A stretch of DNA of 64,000 bases from Kocuria rosea (GTDB lineage: Bacteria > Actinomycetota > Actinomycetes > Actinomycetales > Micrococcaceae). A program made the position numbers and the translations under genes. The stretch is from positions 1 to 64,000 of the forward strand of contig NZ_JAMBOG010000017.1 in NCBI RefSeq assembly GCF_023715525.1, in the 5' to 3' direction. This document shows, one piece after another, positions 25,768-36,118 of the stretch (position 1 is its first letter; every line of letters starts with the position of its first letter). The notes beneath the pieces are model-generated. The model did no database searches. It saw nothing but the letters and a program-made list of their open reading frames with translations, and had not been told where the DNA came from.

Positions 25768-26616
25768 ATGCGCCACACCAAGCCCCTCGGACTGGCCGCG
25801 ATGGCCGCCGTGGCCGCCCTGACCCTCACCGCGTGCGGAGGGGGCGACGGCGGCGGTTCGGAGACCGCCGGCGGCGACGGGGGCGGCGAGACCGTCCGGA
25901 TCGGCATCAAGTTCGACCAGCCGGGCCTCGGCTTCCAGGACGGCGACCAGTACACGGGCTTCGACGTCGACGTCGCCAAGTACGTGGCCGGGGAGCTCGG
26001 CTACGCGGAGGACCAGATCGAGTGGGTCGAGTCCCCCTCGGCGAACCGCGAGAACATGCTCGCCAACGACCAGGTCGACATGATCTTCGCGACCTACTCC
26101 ATCACCGACGAGCGCCGGCAGACCGTGGACTTCGCGGGCCCGTACTTCGTCGCCGGCCAGGACCTGCTGGTGCGCGCCGACGAGACCGGCATCACCGGCC
26201 CCGAGGACCTCGAGGGCAAGAACCTGTGCTCGGTCACCGGCTCGACCTCCGCGGTCAAGGTCAAGGAGGAGGTGCCCGGGGTGAACCTCGTCGAGCAGGG
26301 CGGCTACGCCGAGTGCGTGACCTTCCTGGAGTCCGGCCAGGTGGACGCGGTGACCACCGACGACATCATCCTGGCCGGCCTGGCCTCCACGGAGGCCAAC
26401 GCGGGCAAGTTCAAGGTCGTCGGCAACACGTTCTCCGAGGAGAACTACGGCGTGGGCCTGCCCAAGGGCTCCGACCGGTGCGAGGCGATCAACGAGGCCA
26501 TCACCAAGATGATCGACGAGGGCGCCTGGCAGGAGGCCGTGACCGCGAACACCGAGGGCGCGGACTACGAGTTCAACGCCCAGCTCAACCCGCCGACGCC
26601 GGAGCCCTGCGCCTGA
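25768..26616 (+). CDS. gluB: Glutamate-type solute-binding lipoprotein
   Basis: The 282-residue protein has a lipoprotein signal (MRHTKPLGLAAMAAVAALTL then the lipobox LTAC, Cys23) and a Gly-rich spacer. The mature domain is a family 3 solute-binding protein (IGIKFDQPGLGFQDG, GFDVDVAKYVAGELG, DMIFATYSITDERRQTVDFAGPYF). It captures the amino acid outside the membrane. A good AGGAG site precedes the ATG. A strong hairpin after the gene probably reduces read-through, so GluB would be made in excess over the permeases. Confidence 0.93.
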   Translation: MRHTKPLGLAAMAAVAALTLTACGGGDGGGSETAGGDGGGETVRIGIKFDQPGLGFQDGDQYTGFDVDVAKYVAGELGYAEDQIEWVESPSANRENMLANDQVDMIFATYSITDERRQTVDFAGPYFVAGQDLLVRADETGITGPEDLEGKNLCSVTGSTSAVKVKEEVPGVNLVEQGGYAECVTFLESGQVDAVTTDDIILAGLASTEANAGKFKVVGNTFSEENYGVGLPKGSDRCEAINEAITKMIDEGAWQEAVTANTEGADYEFNAQLNPPTPEPCA

Positions 26617-26647
26617 GCGGGGACCCGCGCGCCGCCCGCGCGTGAGC

Positions 26648-26684
26648 GGCGCCGTGGCCGGGCCCCGTGCCCGGCCACGGCGCC
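26648..26684 (+). terminator. Hairpin between gluB and gluC
   Basis: Perfect 16-base arms (GGCGCCGTGGCCGGGC and complement) surround a 5-base loop. Inside a transporter operon such a hairpin usually causes partial termination or protects the upstream mRNA. Confidence 0.75.
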
Positions 26685-26760
26685 CGGGACCCGTCCCGCT
26701 CCCCGCGCCGCCACCCCGCGGGACCGCCGACCCGCCGACCGACCGACGAAGGGCACTGCC

Positions 26761-26799
26761 GTGACCCAGGACCTGCGCGAGCTCCGGGAGCTCCCGTGA
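26761..26799 (+). CDS. Possible 12-residue leader peptide coupled to gluC
   Basis: GTG at 26761, with GAAGG 9 bases upstream, opens a frame encoding VTQDLRELRELP that stops at a TGA overlapping the gluC start GTG. The last codons contain GAGCTC-CGG-GAGCTC, which can fold and hide the gluC ribosome site. Translation of this short frame could open the hairpin and couple gluC. It is not a known leader peptide and may be fortuitous. Confidence 0.3.
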   Translation: MTQDLRELRELP

Positions 26800-27482
26800 C
26801 CGACTACCTGAACGACTTCGCGAGCCTGTTCGTCCAGTACGACGTGCTCGGCGCCTTCTGGGTCAACATCAAGCTGACCTTCTTCGCCGCGATCGGGTCG
26901 ATGCTGCTGGGCTCCCTGGTCGCGCTCATGCGCATCTCCCCCGTCGCGTCGCTGCGGCTGCTCGGGACCGGCTACGTCAACCTGTTCCGCAACACGCCCC
27001 TGACCATCATCCTGGTGTTCCTGATCCTGGGCGTGTGGAGCCAGCTGGGCATCGCCCTGTCCTCGGACTTCAACCGGAACTTCTTCGTCTACGCCGTGCT
27101 CGGCCTGACGGTCTACCACGCCGCGTTCGTGTGCGAGGCCATCCGCTCCGGCGTGAACACCGTGCCCGTGGGCCAGGCCGAGGCCGCCCGGGCGATCGGG
27201 CTGAGCTTCCTGCCCGCGGCCCGGCTGGTCATCTTCCCGCAGGCGCTGCGCGGGGCGATCACCCCGCTGGGCAACACCCTCATCGCCCTGACCAAGAACA
27301 CCACCGTCGCCGCGGCCGCGTCCGTCACCGAGATCTCGGCCCTGATGAAGACCATGATCGAGTTCCGCCCGGACGTCATCATCGCGGTCTTCCTCACCGT
27401 GGCGCTCGGCTTCGTCCTGCTCGTCGTCCCGGTGGGCCTGCTCACCACCTGGGCCTCCCGGAAACTGGCGGTGAAGCGCTGA
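26796..27482 (+). CDS. gluC: Amino acid ABC transporter permease (GluC)
   Basis: The 228-residue membrane protein has about five helices and a HisM-type permease loop (RNTPLTIILVFLILG, and the EAA motif around EAARAIGLSFLPAARLVIFPQAL). It forms the channel with GluD. The GTG at 26796 is the only suitable start in this frame; GGAG lies 5 bases upstream. The stop overlaps the gluD ATG as TGATG. Confidence 0.92.
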   Translation: MTDYLNDFASLFVQYDVLGAFWVNIKLTFFAAIGSMLLGSLVALMRISPVASLRLLGTGYVNLFRNTPLTIILVFLILGVWSQLGIALSSDFNRNFFVYAVLGLTVYHAAFVCEAIRSGVNTVPVGQAEAARAIGLSFLPAARLVIFPQALRGAITPLGNTLIALTKNTTVAAAASVTEISALMKTMIEFRPDVIIAVFLTVALGFVLLVVPVGLLTTWASRKLAVKR

Positions 27483-28357
27483 TGGCCTCCTCGACGGCCC
27501 AGAACGTCCTCTTCGACGTCCAGGGGCCCCGGGCCCGCCGGACCACCGCGGTCCTCAACGTGGTGGGGGTGCTGCTCGTCGCCGCCCTCGCCTGGGCCGT
27601 CCTCGGCAAGCTCGCCGACCAGGGGCAGCTGGACGCCACGAAGTGGGCGTCCCTGTTCACCGGGCGCACGTGGGAGAACTTCCTCCTGCCGGGCCTGGTG
27701 CAGACCCTGAAGGCGGCGCTGCTGGCCGTGGTGCTCTCCGTGGCGTTCGGCCTGGCCTTCGGGCTGGGCCGGCTCTCCCAGCTCGCCCCGGTGCGCTGGG
27801 TCTCGACCGCCGTCGTGGAGTTCTTCCGTGCGGTGCCCGTGCTGGTGATGATGATCTTCTTCTACCTGGGCATCGGCCGCGCCGACCTGGTGGAGCCCGC
27901 CGCCGTGCCGTTCTGGGCCGTGGTGCTGGGGCTGATGTTCTACAACGGCTCCGTGATCGCGGAGCTGATCCGCTCCGGCGTCCACCAGCTGCCCAAGGGC
28001 CAGCGGGAGGCGGGCCTCGCCATCGGCCTCACGCCGTCCCGGACGCTGCGCCTCGTGGAGCTGCCGCAGGCGCTGACGGCGATGCTCCCGTCGATGGTCA
28101 GCCAGTTCGTGGTCATCCTCAAGGACACCGCGCTGGGCTACATCATCACCTATCCCGAGCTGCTGGCCAGCGCCCGCCGGCTCGGCTCCGGGGACGGCAA
28201 CATCCTCCAGGCCCTGTTCGTGGCCGCGCTGGTCTTCGTGGTCATCAACTACCTGCTCACGGTCCTGGCGGCCTGGCTGTCCCGGTTCCTCAGCTACCGG
28301 ACGGCAGGCCCGACCAGGCCGGCGGAGGGCCCGCTGGCCGCCGAGGAGACCGCCTGA
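27482..28357 (+). CDS. gluD: Amino acid ABC transporter permease (GluD)
   Basis: The 291-residue protein has an extra first membrane helix (VLNVVGVLLVAALAWAVLG), then a HisM-type permease core with EFFRAVPVLVMMIFFYLGIG, the coupling segment REAGLAIGLTPSRTLRLVELPQAL and KDTALGYIITYPELL. It pairs with GluC. The ATG overlaps the gluC stop. It converges on dapE with only 24 bases between stops. Confidence 0.92.
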   Translation: MASSTAQNVLFDVQGPRARRTTAVLNVVGVLLVAALAWAVLGKLADQGQLDATKWASLFTGRTWENFLLPGLVQTLKAALLAVVLSVAFGLAFGLGRLSQLAPVRWVSTAVVEFFRAVPVLVMMIFFYLGIGRADLVEPAAVPFWAVVLGLMFYNGSVIAELIRSGVHQLPKGQREAGLAIGLTPSRTLRLVELPQALTAMLPSMVSQFVVILKDTALGYIITYPELLASARRLGSGDGNILQALFVAALVFVVINYLLTVLAAWLSRFLSYRTAGPTRPAEGPLAAEETA

Positions 28358-28381
28358 CGGCCCGCCGGCCGCGCCAGCCGC

Positions 28382-29509
28382 TCAGTCCGTGAGCCAGGCC
28401 GCGAGGGCGCGGTAGCACTGCCGCACGGCCTCGGCGGGCACGTGCTCGTCGTCGGTGTGGGCGAGCAGGGCGTCGCCGGGGCCGAAGTTCACGGCCGGCA
28501 CGCCCATCTGCGAGAAGCGCGCCACGTCGGTCCAGCCGTACTTCGGCTTCGGCTCGTGGCCCACCGCGGCCACGAACGCCGCCGCGGCCGGGCGGTCCAG
28601 GCCGGGGCGGGCCGCCGGGGACAGGTCCGTGACCTGGAGCTCGTAGCCGGCGAAGACCTCCCGCACGTGGGCGAGGGCCTCCTCGGGGGTCCGGTCCGGG
28701 GCGAAGCGGTAGTTGACCTCCACGCTCGCCGCGTCGGGGATCACGTTCCCGGCCACGCCTCCGGTGATCCGGATGGCGTTGAGCCCCTCGCGGTACTCGA
28801 GGCCCTCCACCGCGACGGTGCGCGCCTCGTAGGCGGCGAGGCGGGCCAGGACGTCGGCCTGCTTGTGGATGGCGTTGTCGCCGATCCAGGACCGGCCCGA
28901 GTGGGCGGCGCGGCCCGTGGTCGTGATCCGGAACCGCATCGTGCCGTTGCACCCGCCCTCCACGGTCCCGTCGGTGGGCTCGAGGAGCACCGCGAAGTCC
29001 GCCGCGAGCAGGGCGGGGGTGTTGCGCTGCAGCCGGGCGAGCCCGCTCGAGGCCGCGTCGACCTCCTCGTGGTCGTAGAAGACGTAGCTGACGTCCCGGT
29101 TCGGGGCCGTGAGGGCGGCGGCGAGCGCCAGCTGGACGGCCACGCCGCCCTTCATGTCCACGGTGCCGCGGCCGTAGAGCACCCGGCCGCCGTCGGCCCA
29201 CGAGGAGGGGACGGTCCCGCGGGCGCCGGGCGCGGTCGGCAGCGGCACGGTGTCCAGGTGGCCCGCCAGCACGACCCGTTCCGCCCGGCCCAGCTCGGTG
29301 CGGGCGACCACCGCGTCCCCGTCGCGGTGCACGCTCAGGTGCGGCAGCCGGCGCAGCGCGGCCTCCACGGCGTCGGCGAGAGGGCCCTCGTGGTCGGAGA
29401 CGGAGTGCAGGTCGACCAGGGCCGCCGTGAGGTCGGCGGGGTCCGCGGCGAGGTCGAGGGTACGGGCGGCGCCGGGGACGGTCCCGGGGGCGGTCTCGGG
29501 GGCAGTCAT
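28382..29509 (-). CDS. dapE: Succinyl-diaminopimelate desuccinylase (DapE)
   Basis: DapE hydrolyses N-succinyl-LL-diaminopimelate on the lysine/peptidoglycan route. The 375-residue M20 peptidase has [13 protein letters not shown] (His and Asp), [14 protein letters not shown] (bridging Asp), YDHEEVDA (catalytic and ligand Glu), [16 protein letters not shown], and the C-terminal [16 protein letters not shown]. The ATG at 29509 follows TATGCT (complement of 29516-29521) by six bases, so it is probably leaderless. It is divergent from dapD, as in Mycobacterium (Rv1202/Rv1201c). Confidence 0.94.
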   Translation of the reverse strand: MTAPETAPGTVPGAARTLDLAADPADLTAALVDLHSVSDHEGPLADAVEAALRRLPHLSVHRDGDAVVARTELGRAERVVLAGHLDTVPLPTAPGARGTVPSSWADGGRVLYGRGTVDMKGGVAVQLALAAALTAPNRDVSYVFYDHEEVDAASSGLARLQRNTPALLAADFAVLLEPTDGTVEGGCNGTMRFRITTTGRAAHSGRSWIGDNAIHKQADVLARLAAYEARTVAVEGLEYREGLNAIRITGGVAGNVIPDAASVEVNYRFAPDRTPEEALAHVREVFAGYELQVTDLSPAARPGLDRPAAAAFVAAVGHEPKPKYGWTDVARFSQMGVPAVNFGPGDALLAHTDDEHVPAEAVRQCYRALAAWLTD

Positions 29510-29515
29510 GGCGCC

Positions 29516-29565
29516 AGCATAGCGGCGGCCCCCGGGCGGACCGGCCGCGACGGTCCCCCTAGGAT
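29516..29565. promoter_or_regulatory. Divergent leaderless promoters of dapE and dapD
   Basis: The dapE box is TATGCT (minus strand, 29516-29521), six bases before its ATG. The dapD box is TAGGAT (29560-29565), seven bases before its ATG. The two boxes are 38 bases apart, so one bound regulator could affect both. Confidence 0.5.
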
Positions 29566-29572
29566 GGAGGCC

Positions 29573-30529
29573 ATGACTGCTTCCACCTCCCGTCCCGCCT
29601 CCGGACTCGGCCTGGCCACCGTCGTGGCCTCCGGCCCCAAGGAGGGCACCGTCCTCGACGTCTGGTACCCCGCACCGTCCCTGTCCGGCGCGGTCGACAC
29701 CGCGCTCGGCGCCGAGCTGCGGCTCGCGGCCACCGCCGACCCGGAGCGCAACGTGCGCGCCGAGGTCGTCGAGACGGTGGTCGACCTCGACGACGCCCCC
29801 GCCGACGCCGCCGACGCGTACCTGCGCCTGCACCTGCTCTCCCACCGCCTCGTGCGCCCGAACACCCTGAACCTGGACGGCGTCTTCGGGCTGCTGGCCA
29901 ACGTGGCCTGGACGGACCGCGGGCCCGTGCTGGCCGAGGAGCTCGACGCCCTGCGGGCGCGGCTCAGGGCCTCCGGCGGGCACGTCACCGTGCACAGCGT
30001 CGACAAGTTCCCGCGCATGGTCGACTACGTGGTGCCCTCCGGCGTGCGGATCGGCGACGCCAGCCGGATCCGGCTGGGCGCCCACCTGGCCGAGGGGACC
30101 ACCGTGATGCACGAGGGCTTCGTGAACTTCAACGCCGGCACGCTCGGCCAGTCGATGGTCGAGGGCCGGATCAGCGCCGGCGTCGTCGTGGGCGACGCGA
30201 CGGACGTCGGCGGCGGCGCCTCCATCATGGGCACCCTCTCCGGGGGCGGCAAGGAGCGGATCACCGTGGGCGAGCGGGTGCTGCTCGGCGCGAACTCGGG
30301 CGTGGGCATCTCCCTGGGCGACGACTGCGTGGTCGAGGCCGGGCTCTACGTCACCGCGGGCACCCGGGTGAGCGTGCACGCCGACGGGCAGGAGTCCACG
30401 GCCAAGGCCTCGGAGCTGTCCGGGCTGCCCAACCTGCTGTTCCGCCGCAACTCCCTCACCGGCGCGGTCGAGGTCCTGCCGCGCGCCGGCGGGACCGTGG
30501 AGCTCAACGCGGCGCTGCACGCCAACTGA
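29573..30529 (+). CDS. dapD: Tetrahydrodipicolinate N-succinyltransferase (DapD), actinobacterial type
   Basis: DapD succinylates tetrahydrodipicolinate using succinyl-CoA. The 318-residue length and the left-handed beta-helix C-terminal part ([64 protein letters not shown]) match the actinobacterial form rather than the shorter E. coli type. The ATG at 29573 was chosen over ATG 29564 because the TAGGAT box ends at 29565. DapC, the next enzyme, lies 5 kb downstream. Confidence 0.95.
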   Translation: MTASTSRPASGLGLATVVASGPKEGTVLDVWYPAPSLSGAVDTALGAELRLAATADPERNVRAEVVETVVDLDDAPADAADAYLRLHLLSHRLVRPNTLNLDGVFGLLANVAWTDRGPVLAEELDALRARLRASGGHVTVHSVDKFPRMVDYVVPSGVRIGDASRIRLGAHLAEGTTVMHEGFVNFNAGTLGQSMVEGRISAGVVVGDATDVGGGASIMGTLSGGGKERITVGERVLLGANSGVGISLGDDCVVEAGLYVTAGTRVSVHADGQESTAKASELSGLPNLLFRRNSLTGAVEVLPRAGGTVELNAALHAN

Positions 30530-30569
30530 GCCCCGGCTCCTCCCCTTCCCGGCGGGGGGCCGGTGCTCC

Positions 30570-30600
30570 CGGCCGGTGCTCCCGGCCGCCGCACCGGCCG
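30570..30600 (+). terminator. Hairpin after dapD, overlapping a 13-bp duplication
   Basis: Arms CGGCCGGTGC and GCACCGGCCG surround an 11-base loop, 40 bases after the dapD stop. The left part overlaps a perfect tandem duplication of CCGGTGCTCCCGG at 30560-30572 and 30573-30585. Confidence 0.55.
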
Positions 30601-30650
30601 CCCGCTCCTCGGCCCCGTCCCCTCCCCGTTCCGCCCGTCCAGGAGTTCCC

Positions 30651-31574
30651 GTGTCCTCCCCCGCCTCCGGCCGCCGCACCAGGACGGCCTGGCTGAGCCT
30701 GTTCGTCCTCCTCCTGTGCTGCGGGCTGGTGGCCGCCGCCGCCCTCGTCGCCGTGGAGCTGCGCGCGGGCCGGCCCTCCGCCGGCGAGCCGCGGTGCGTG
30801 GTGACGACCACGGGCGCCGACGGGGAGCCCCAGCGGCACGTGCTCTCCGCGGTGCAGGCGGCCAACGCCGCGCTCGTGACGGCGGAGTCCGTGGAGCGCG
30901 GCGCCGACCCGTACGCGGCCGTCGTGGCGCTGGCCACGGCGATGCAGGAGTCTGCGCTGGTGAACGTCGACTACGGCGACCGGGACTCCGTGGGCCTGTT
31001 CCAGCAGCGCCCGTCCCAGGGCTGGGGCACGGTGGAGCAGATCCTCGACCCCGAGTACGCCACCCGCGCCTTCTACGACCGCCTCGCCACGACCGACTAC
31101 CGCTCGCTGCCCGTGACCGAGGCGGCGCAGGCCGTCCAGCGCTCCGCCCACCCGGACGCGTACGCCAAGCACGAGGGCCTGGCCCGCGCCTGGGCGGACA
31201 GCCTCACCGGGCGCAGCGAGGCCTCCCTCAACTGCGTGCTGCCCCCGCCCGCGGAGCCCGGGGACGCGACGCGGGCCGCCGGCGCCCTCGCCGACGCGCT
31301 GGGGACCGCCCTGCCCGCGCCCCGGGCCGACGGCGACCGGGTGGTCGTGCCCGGCCCGGAGGAGGCGGCGGGCTGGGCCGCGGCGCACTGGGCGCTCGCC
31401 CACGCGGCCGAGCTGGGGATCACCGAGGTCTCCTTCGACGGGCGCACCTGGGTCCGCGACGACCAGCGCACCACCCGCTTCGCGCCCGCCCCCGGCTGGC
31501 GGGCCGGCGCCGAGGCCCACCCCGACGGCGCCCCGGCGGCCGCCGACCTCGTCGTCGTCCTCGCGAGCCGCTGA
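30651..31574 (+). CDS. Secreted or membrane-anchored lysozyme-like protein
   Basis: The 307-residue protein has a basic N-terminus, one membrane helix ([22 protein letters not shown]), and an outer domain with [36 protein letters not shown]. This stretch resembles actinobacterial lysozyme/transglycosylase-like proteins, with the Glu in MQES as candidate catalytic residue. It probably acts on peptidoglycan. The GTG at 30651 has AGGAG six bases upstream; an upstream in-frame ATG at 30576 has no such site. galE follows after 34 bases with its own promoter. Confidence 0.72.
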   Translation: MSSPASGRRTRTAWLSLFVLLLCCGLVAAAALVAVELRAGRPSAGEPRCVVTTTGADGEPQRHVLSAVQAANAALVTAESVERGADPYAAVVALATAMQESALVNVDYGDRDSVGLFQQRPSQGWGTVEQILDPEYATRAFYDRLATTDYRSLPVTEAAQAVQRSAHPDAYAKHEGLARAWADSLTGRSEASLNCVLPPPAEPGDATRAAGALADALGTALPAPRADGDRVVVPGPEEAAGWAAAHWALAHAAELGITEVSFDGRTWVRDDQRTTRFAPAPGWRAGAEAHPDGAPAAADLVVVLASR

Positions 31575-31608
31575 GCGGGCCTGCCGCCGGGGCCGATACG
31601 CTGAGGGC

Positions 31609-32631
31609 ATGAAGATTCTCGTCACCGGGGGAACCGGCTACATCGGCTCGCACACCGTCCTCGCCCTGCTGGACGCTGGCCACGACGTCGTCGTGATGGA
31701 CAACCTCGCCAACTCCTCCCGCGCCTCCCTGGAGCGGGTCGAGGAGCTGGCGGGCCGGCCGGTCACCGCGTTCTCCCGGACCGACCTGCTGGACCCCGCC
31801 GGCCTGGACGCCCTCTTCGCCGAGCACCGCCCCCAGGCCGTGATCCACTTCGCCGGGCTCAAGGCCGTGGGCGAGTCCGCCGAGAAGCCCCTGTGGTACT
31901 ACCGCACCAACGTCACCGGCACCCTGAACCTGCTGCAGGCGATGGAGGCCAACGGCTGCCGCTCCATCGTCTTCTCCTCCTCCGCGACCGTCTACGGCGC
32001 CCCGGAGCAGATGCCGCTGACCGAGAAGCAGCCCATGGACGCCCAGAACCCGTACGGGCGCACCAAGGAGCACATCGAGGACATGCTCGTCGACCTCGCC
32101 GCCTCCGACCCGTCCTGGAGCGTCGCCCTGCTGCGCTACTTCAACCCCGTCGGCGCCCACGAGTCCGGCCGGATCGGCGAGGACCCCACGGGCGTGCCCA
32201 ACAACCTGCTGCCGTTCATCGCCCAGGTGGCCGTGGGCCGGCGGGAGAAGCTGCGGGTCTTCGGCGCCGACTACCCCACCGCCGACGGCACGGGGGTGCG
32301 CGACTACATCCACGTGGTCGACCTCGCCGAGGGCCATCTCAAGGCGCTCGACCACGTCGCCGCCCACGGCGGGGTGCACACCTGGAACCTCGGCACGGGC
32401 AAGGGCTACTCGGTGCTCGAGGTCCACGCGGCCTTCGAGAGGGCCTCCGGGCGCACCGTCCCCTACGAGGTCGTCGCCCGGCGCCCGGGCGACGCCGCGG
32501 TCTCCTACGCCGACCCCTCGGCGGCGCTGGCCGAGCTCGGCTGGTCGGCGCGGCGCGACATCGACACGATGTGCCGCGACCACTGGAACTGGCAGCGCAG
32601 CAACCCGCAGGGCTACGCCACCGGCGCCTGA
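31609..32631 (+). CDS. galE: UDP-glucose 4-epimerase (GalE)
   Basis: GalE interconverts UDP-glucose and UDP-galactose with bound NAD. The 340-residue protein has the [11 protein letters not shown] nucleotide fold start, SSSATVYG (catalytic Ser), the YGRTK Tyr-Lys pair, and [18 protein letters not shown]. The ATG lies six bases after TACGCT (31597-31602), so it is probably leaderless. It may supply galactose residues for envelope glycans. The stop is followed by a strong bidirectional hairpin. Confidence 0.95.
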   Translation: MKILVTGGTGYIGSHTVLALLDAGHDVVVMDNLANSSRASLERVEELAGRPVTAFSRTDLLDPAGLDALFAEHRPQAVIHFAGLKAVGESAEKPLWYYRTNVTGTLNLLQAMEANGCRSIVFSSSATVYGAPEQMPLTEKQPMDAQNPYGRTKEHIEDMLVDLAASDPSWSVALLRYFNPVGAHESGRIGEDPTGVPNNLLPFIAQVAVGRREKLRVFGADYPTADGTGVRDYIHVVDLAEGHLKALDHVAAHGGVHTWNLGTGKGYSVLEVHAAFERASGRTVPYEVVARRPGDAAVSYADPSAALAELGWSARRDIDTMCRDHWNWQRSNPQGYATGA

Positions 32632-32636
32632 GCGGC

Positions 32637-32664
32637 GGCCCCGGGGCTCACCAGCCCCGGGGCC
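32637..32664. terminator. Bidirectional terminator after galE
   Basis: Perfect 12-base arms (GGCCCCGGGGCT and complement) surround CACC. It lies between two converging genes and overlaps the last codons of the minus-strand gene. Confidence 0.8.
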
Positions 32665-33013
32665 GGACCACGTTGGCGGGGGCGCCGGCGAAGAGGTCCG
32701 CGACCTTGCGCTCGTCGTGGCCCGCGATGCCGGTGCCCACCCGGGTGAGCCAGAACGTGAGCTCGGGGTGGGCCCGGGCGAAGTCCACGAACGCGGCGGC
32801 CTCCCGCTCCAGGACCGCGAAGCCGCTCATGGTGTCGATGGCGTAGGAGCGCCCCCGCAGTCCGTGGCCCACACCGGGCTCGGCCCCGAAGCGCTCGACG
32901 GCGGTGCGCGCCGCGCCGGCCAGGTGGGCGCCGCGCGCGTTGGAGCCGAAGACGAAGACCTCGTCCGGGCCGAGCTCCGTGATCCGGTCGGGGGTGTGCC
33001 GCTGCTCGCTCAT
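32648..33013 (-). CDS. A1S_2505-like family protein
   Basis: The 121-residue protein reads ITELGPDEVFVFGSNARGAHLAGAARTAVERFGA... LRGRSYAIDTM ... LTFWLTRVGTGIAGHDERKVADLF. This matches a small family found in phages and bacteria, named after A1S_2505, with no established function. The fold looks like a Rossmann-like or macro-type alpha/beta domain, but that is a guess. The ATG at 33013 follows TAGGGT (complement of 33021-33026) by seven bases, so it is probably leaderless. No other phage gene is nearby. Confidence 0.75.
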   Translation of the reverse strand: MSEQRHTPDRITELGPDEVFVFGSNARGAHLAGAARTAVERFGAEPGVGHGLRGRSYAIDTMSGFAVLEREAAAFVDFARAHPELTFWLTRVGTGIAGHDERKVADLFAGAPANVVRPRGW

Positions 33014-33040
33014 GCGCCCCACCCTACCGGGGCACGGCCA

Positions 33041-33087
33041 ACGGCCGGGGCCGCGCGTCCCCCGGGAGGACGCGCGGCCCCGGCCGT
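33041..33087 (-). terminator. Strong hairpin terminator of gltA
   Basis: Perfect 20-base arms beginning ACGGCCGGGGCC surround a 7-base loop, 14 bases after the gltA stop. It probably ends the gltA message. Confidence 0.85.
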
Positions 33088-33101
33088 CGTGCGGGCTCGG
33101 C

Positions 33102-34400
<1,299 letters not shown>

Positions 34401-34507
34401 GTTCGTCCTCCGCGGATGGGTTCAGTGGCCGCTTCCGGACCGGACCCGCCGGGCACCACCTCGGGCGCGGCAGGAGCGTGTCGCGGGACACGGCATCAAT
34501 CAGGTCC

Positions 34508-34537
34508 AACCTACTCCTCGGTCTGCGCCGCGACCAA
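34508..34537 (-). promoter_or_regulatory. gltA promoter
   Basis: On the minus strand TTGGTC (34532-34537) and TAGGTT (34508-34513) are separated by 18 bases, a good housekeeping-type promoter. It gives a leader of about 100 bases before the gltA ATG. Confidence 0.6.
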
Positions 34538-34576
34538 TTCCCGCGCCGGGGCCGGCGGGCGCGCCGCCCGGGTTCC

Positions 34577-35722
34577 TCAGGCGCCGCGGAGGCGCTCCAC
34601 GGCCGCGTCGATCCGCTCGTCGGCGGCGGTGAGGGCCAGGCGCACGTGGCCCTCACCCGCCGTCCCGTAGAAGACGCCGGGGCCGACGACGACGCCCTGC
34701 TCGGCGAAGCGGCGCACGGTCTCCCACGTGTCCTCGCCCGCGGTGGCCCACAGGTAGAGCCCCGCCTCGGAGTCCTCGATCCGCAGCCCGAACGCCTCGA
34801 CCGCCGGCACGAGCCGCTCCCGGCGGGACCGGTAGCGCGCCTTCTGCGCCTGGACGTGCTCGTCGTCGCCCAGTCCCGCCCGCATGGCCTCCTGGACCGG
34901 CGCCGGGACGATCATGCCGGCGTGCTTGCGGGAGTTCACGAGGCTGCGCATGAGCGCCCCGTCCCCGGCCAGGAACGCGGCACGGTAACCGGCCACGTTG
35001 GACTGCTTGGACATGGAGTACGCGGACAGCAGCAGGGCGTGGTCCCCGCCGGTGACCCGGGGGTCCAGCACGGACGGGACGGGCGTGCCGCCCTGCTGGA
35101 CGTCCCACGCGCCCCAGCCGAGCTCCGCGTAGCACTCGTCGGAGGCCACGACGGCCCCGAGGCCGCGGGCCTGGTCCACGATCCGCCGCACCGAGGCCAC
35201 GTCCCGCACGCGCCCGGTCGGGTTGGCGGGCGAGTTGATCCACACCAGGCGCACGCGGGAGCGCACCTCCGGGGTGAGCTCGTCGAGGTCGTCCGCCGCC
35301 ACGGCCTCGGCGCCGGCGAGCCGCGCCCCGATGTCGTAGGTCGGGTAGGCCACCGTGGGCCGCACGAGCACGTCACCCGGGCGCAGCCCGAGCAGCAGGG
35401 GCAGCCACGCCACGAGCTCCTTGGAGCCGACGGTGGGCATCACGGCGTCCGGGTCCAGCCCCGGCACGCCGCGGCGGCGCCCGTACCACGCCACGACGGC
35501 CTCCCGCAGGGCGGGGGTGCCGTGGGTGGTCGGGTAGCCGGGGGCGTCGGCGGCACCCGCCAGGGCCTCCCGGACCACGGCCGGGGTGGGGTCGACGGGC
35601 GTGCCGATCGACAGGTCCACGACGCCGTCCGGGTGCTGCGCGGCGACGGCCCGGTAGGGGGCCATCGTGTCCCAGGGGTAGTCCGGGAGGTCCAGGCCGA
35701 AGGGCCGGGCCGTCACCGTCAC
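34577..35722 (-). CDS. dapC: Succinyldiaminopimelate transaminase (DapC)
   Basis: DapC makes N-succinyl-diaminopimelate, the step between DapD and DapE. The 381-residue class I/II aminotransferase has DLSIGTPVDPTP, WINSPANPTGRV (PLP-binding Asn) and the Schiff-base lysine in SAYSMSKQSNVAGYRAAF. The GTG at 35722 overlaps the ferredoxin stop as GTGA. Ferredoxin-dapC linkage is conserved in Actinobacteria (Rv1177/Rv1178 in M. tuberculosis). Confidence 0.94.
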   Translation of the reverse strand: MTVTARPFGLDLPDYPWDTMAPYRAVAAQHPDGVVDLSIGTPVDPTPAVVREALAGAADAPGYPTTHGTPALREAVVAWYGRRRGVPGLDPDAVMPTVGSKELVAWLPLLLGLRPGDVLVRPTVAYPTYDIGARLAGAEAVAADDLDELTPEVRSRVRLVWINSPANPTGRVRDVASVRRIVDQARGLGAVVASDECYAELGWGAWDVQQGGTPVPSVLDPRVTGGDHALLLSAYSMSKQSNVAGYRAAFLAGDGALMRSLVNSRKHAGMIVPAPVQEAMRAGLGDDEHVQAQKARYRSRRERLVPAVEAFGLRIEDSEAGLYLWATAGEDTWETVRRFAEQGVVVGPGVFYGTAGEGHVRLALTAADERIDAAVERLRGA

Positions 35723-36048
35723 TGCGCGCCCTGGTTCTGCGGGGGCAGCGCCCCGATCATGGGGTGGTCCTTGTGGGTGTTGCCGAGCTTCGCGGCGCCG
35801 CCCGGGGAGCCGAGGTCGTCGAAGAACTCGACGTTGGCCTTGTAGTAGTCGGCCCACTCCTCCGGGGTGTCGTCCTCGTAGTAGATGGCCTCGACGGGGC
35901 AGACCGGCTCGCAGGCCCCGCAGTCCACGCACTCGTCGGGGTGGATGTAGAGGGAGCGCTCGCCCTCGTAGATGCAGTCCACGGGGCACTCCTCGACGCA
36001 GGCCTTGTCCTTCACGTCGACACAGGGCTGGGCGATGACGTACGTCAC
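35719..36048 (-). CDS. fdxA: Seven-iron ferredoxin (FdxA)
   Basis: The 109-residue protein has the N-terminal cluster motifs CVDVKDKACVEECPVDC and CVDCGACEPVCP, typical of the [3Fe-4S][4Fe-4S] ferredoxin of Actinobacteria. It carries electrons for redox enzymes. The GTG start at 36048 has AAAGG 12 bases upstream, and a TAGACT box lies further back, so this message has a leader. It is coupled to dapC. Confidence 0.95.
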   Translation of the reverse strand: MTYVIAQPCVDVKDKACVEECPVDCIYEGERSLYIHPDECVDCGACEPVCPVEAIYYEDDTPEEWADYYKANVEFFDDLGSPGGAAKLGNTHKDHPMIGALPPQNQGAQ

Positions 36049-36105
36049 GGTGGTTCGTACCTTTCTGCTGGGGTGCTCGTGCCAGTCTAACGACCTCCGC
36101 CTCGC

Positions 36106-36111
36106 TACGAT
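36106..36111 (+). promoter_or_regulatory. Probable -10 box of the SH3-like gene
   Basis: TACGAT is followed by seven bases and then the ATG at 36119. It selects that ATG over the in-frame ATG at 36110, which overlaps the box. Confidence 0.45.
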
Positions 36112-36118
36112 GACGCGC

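Noticed and set aside
32648-33013. A prophage remnant around the A1S_2505-like gene
   Set aside because: Flanking genes are ordinary metabolism genes with clean terminators; no integrase, attachment repeat or other phage gene is visible.
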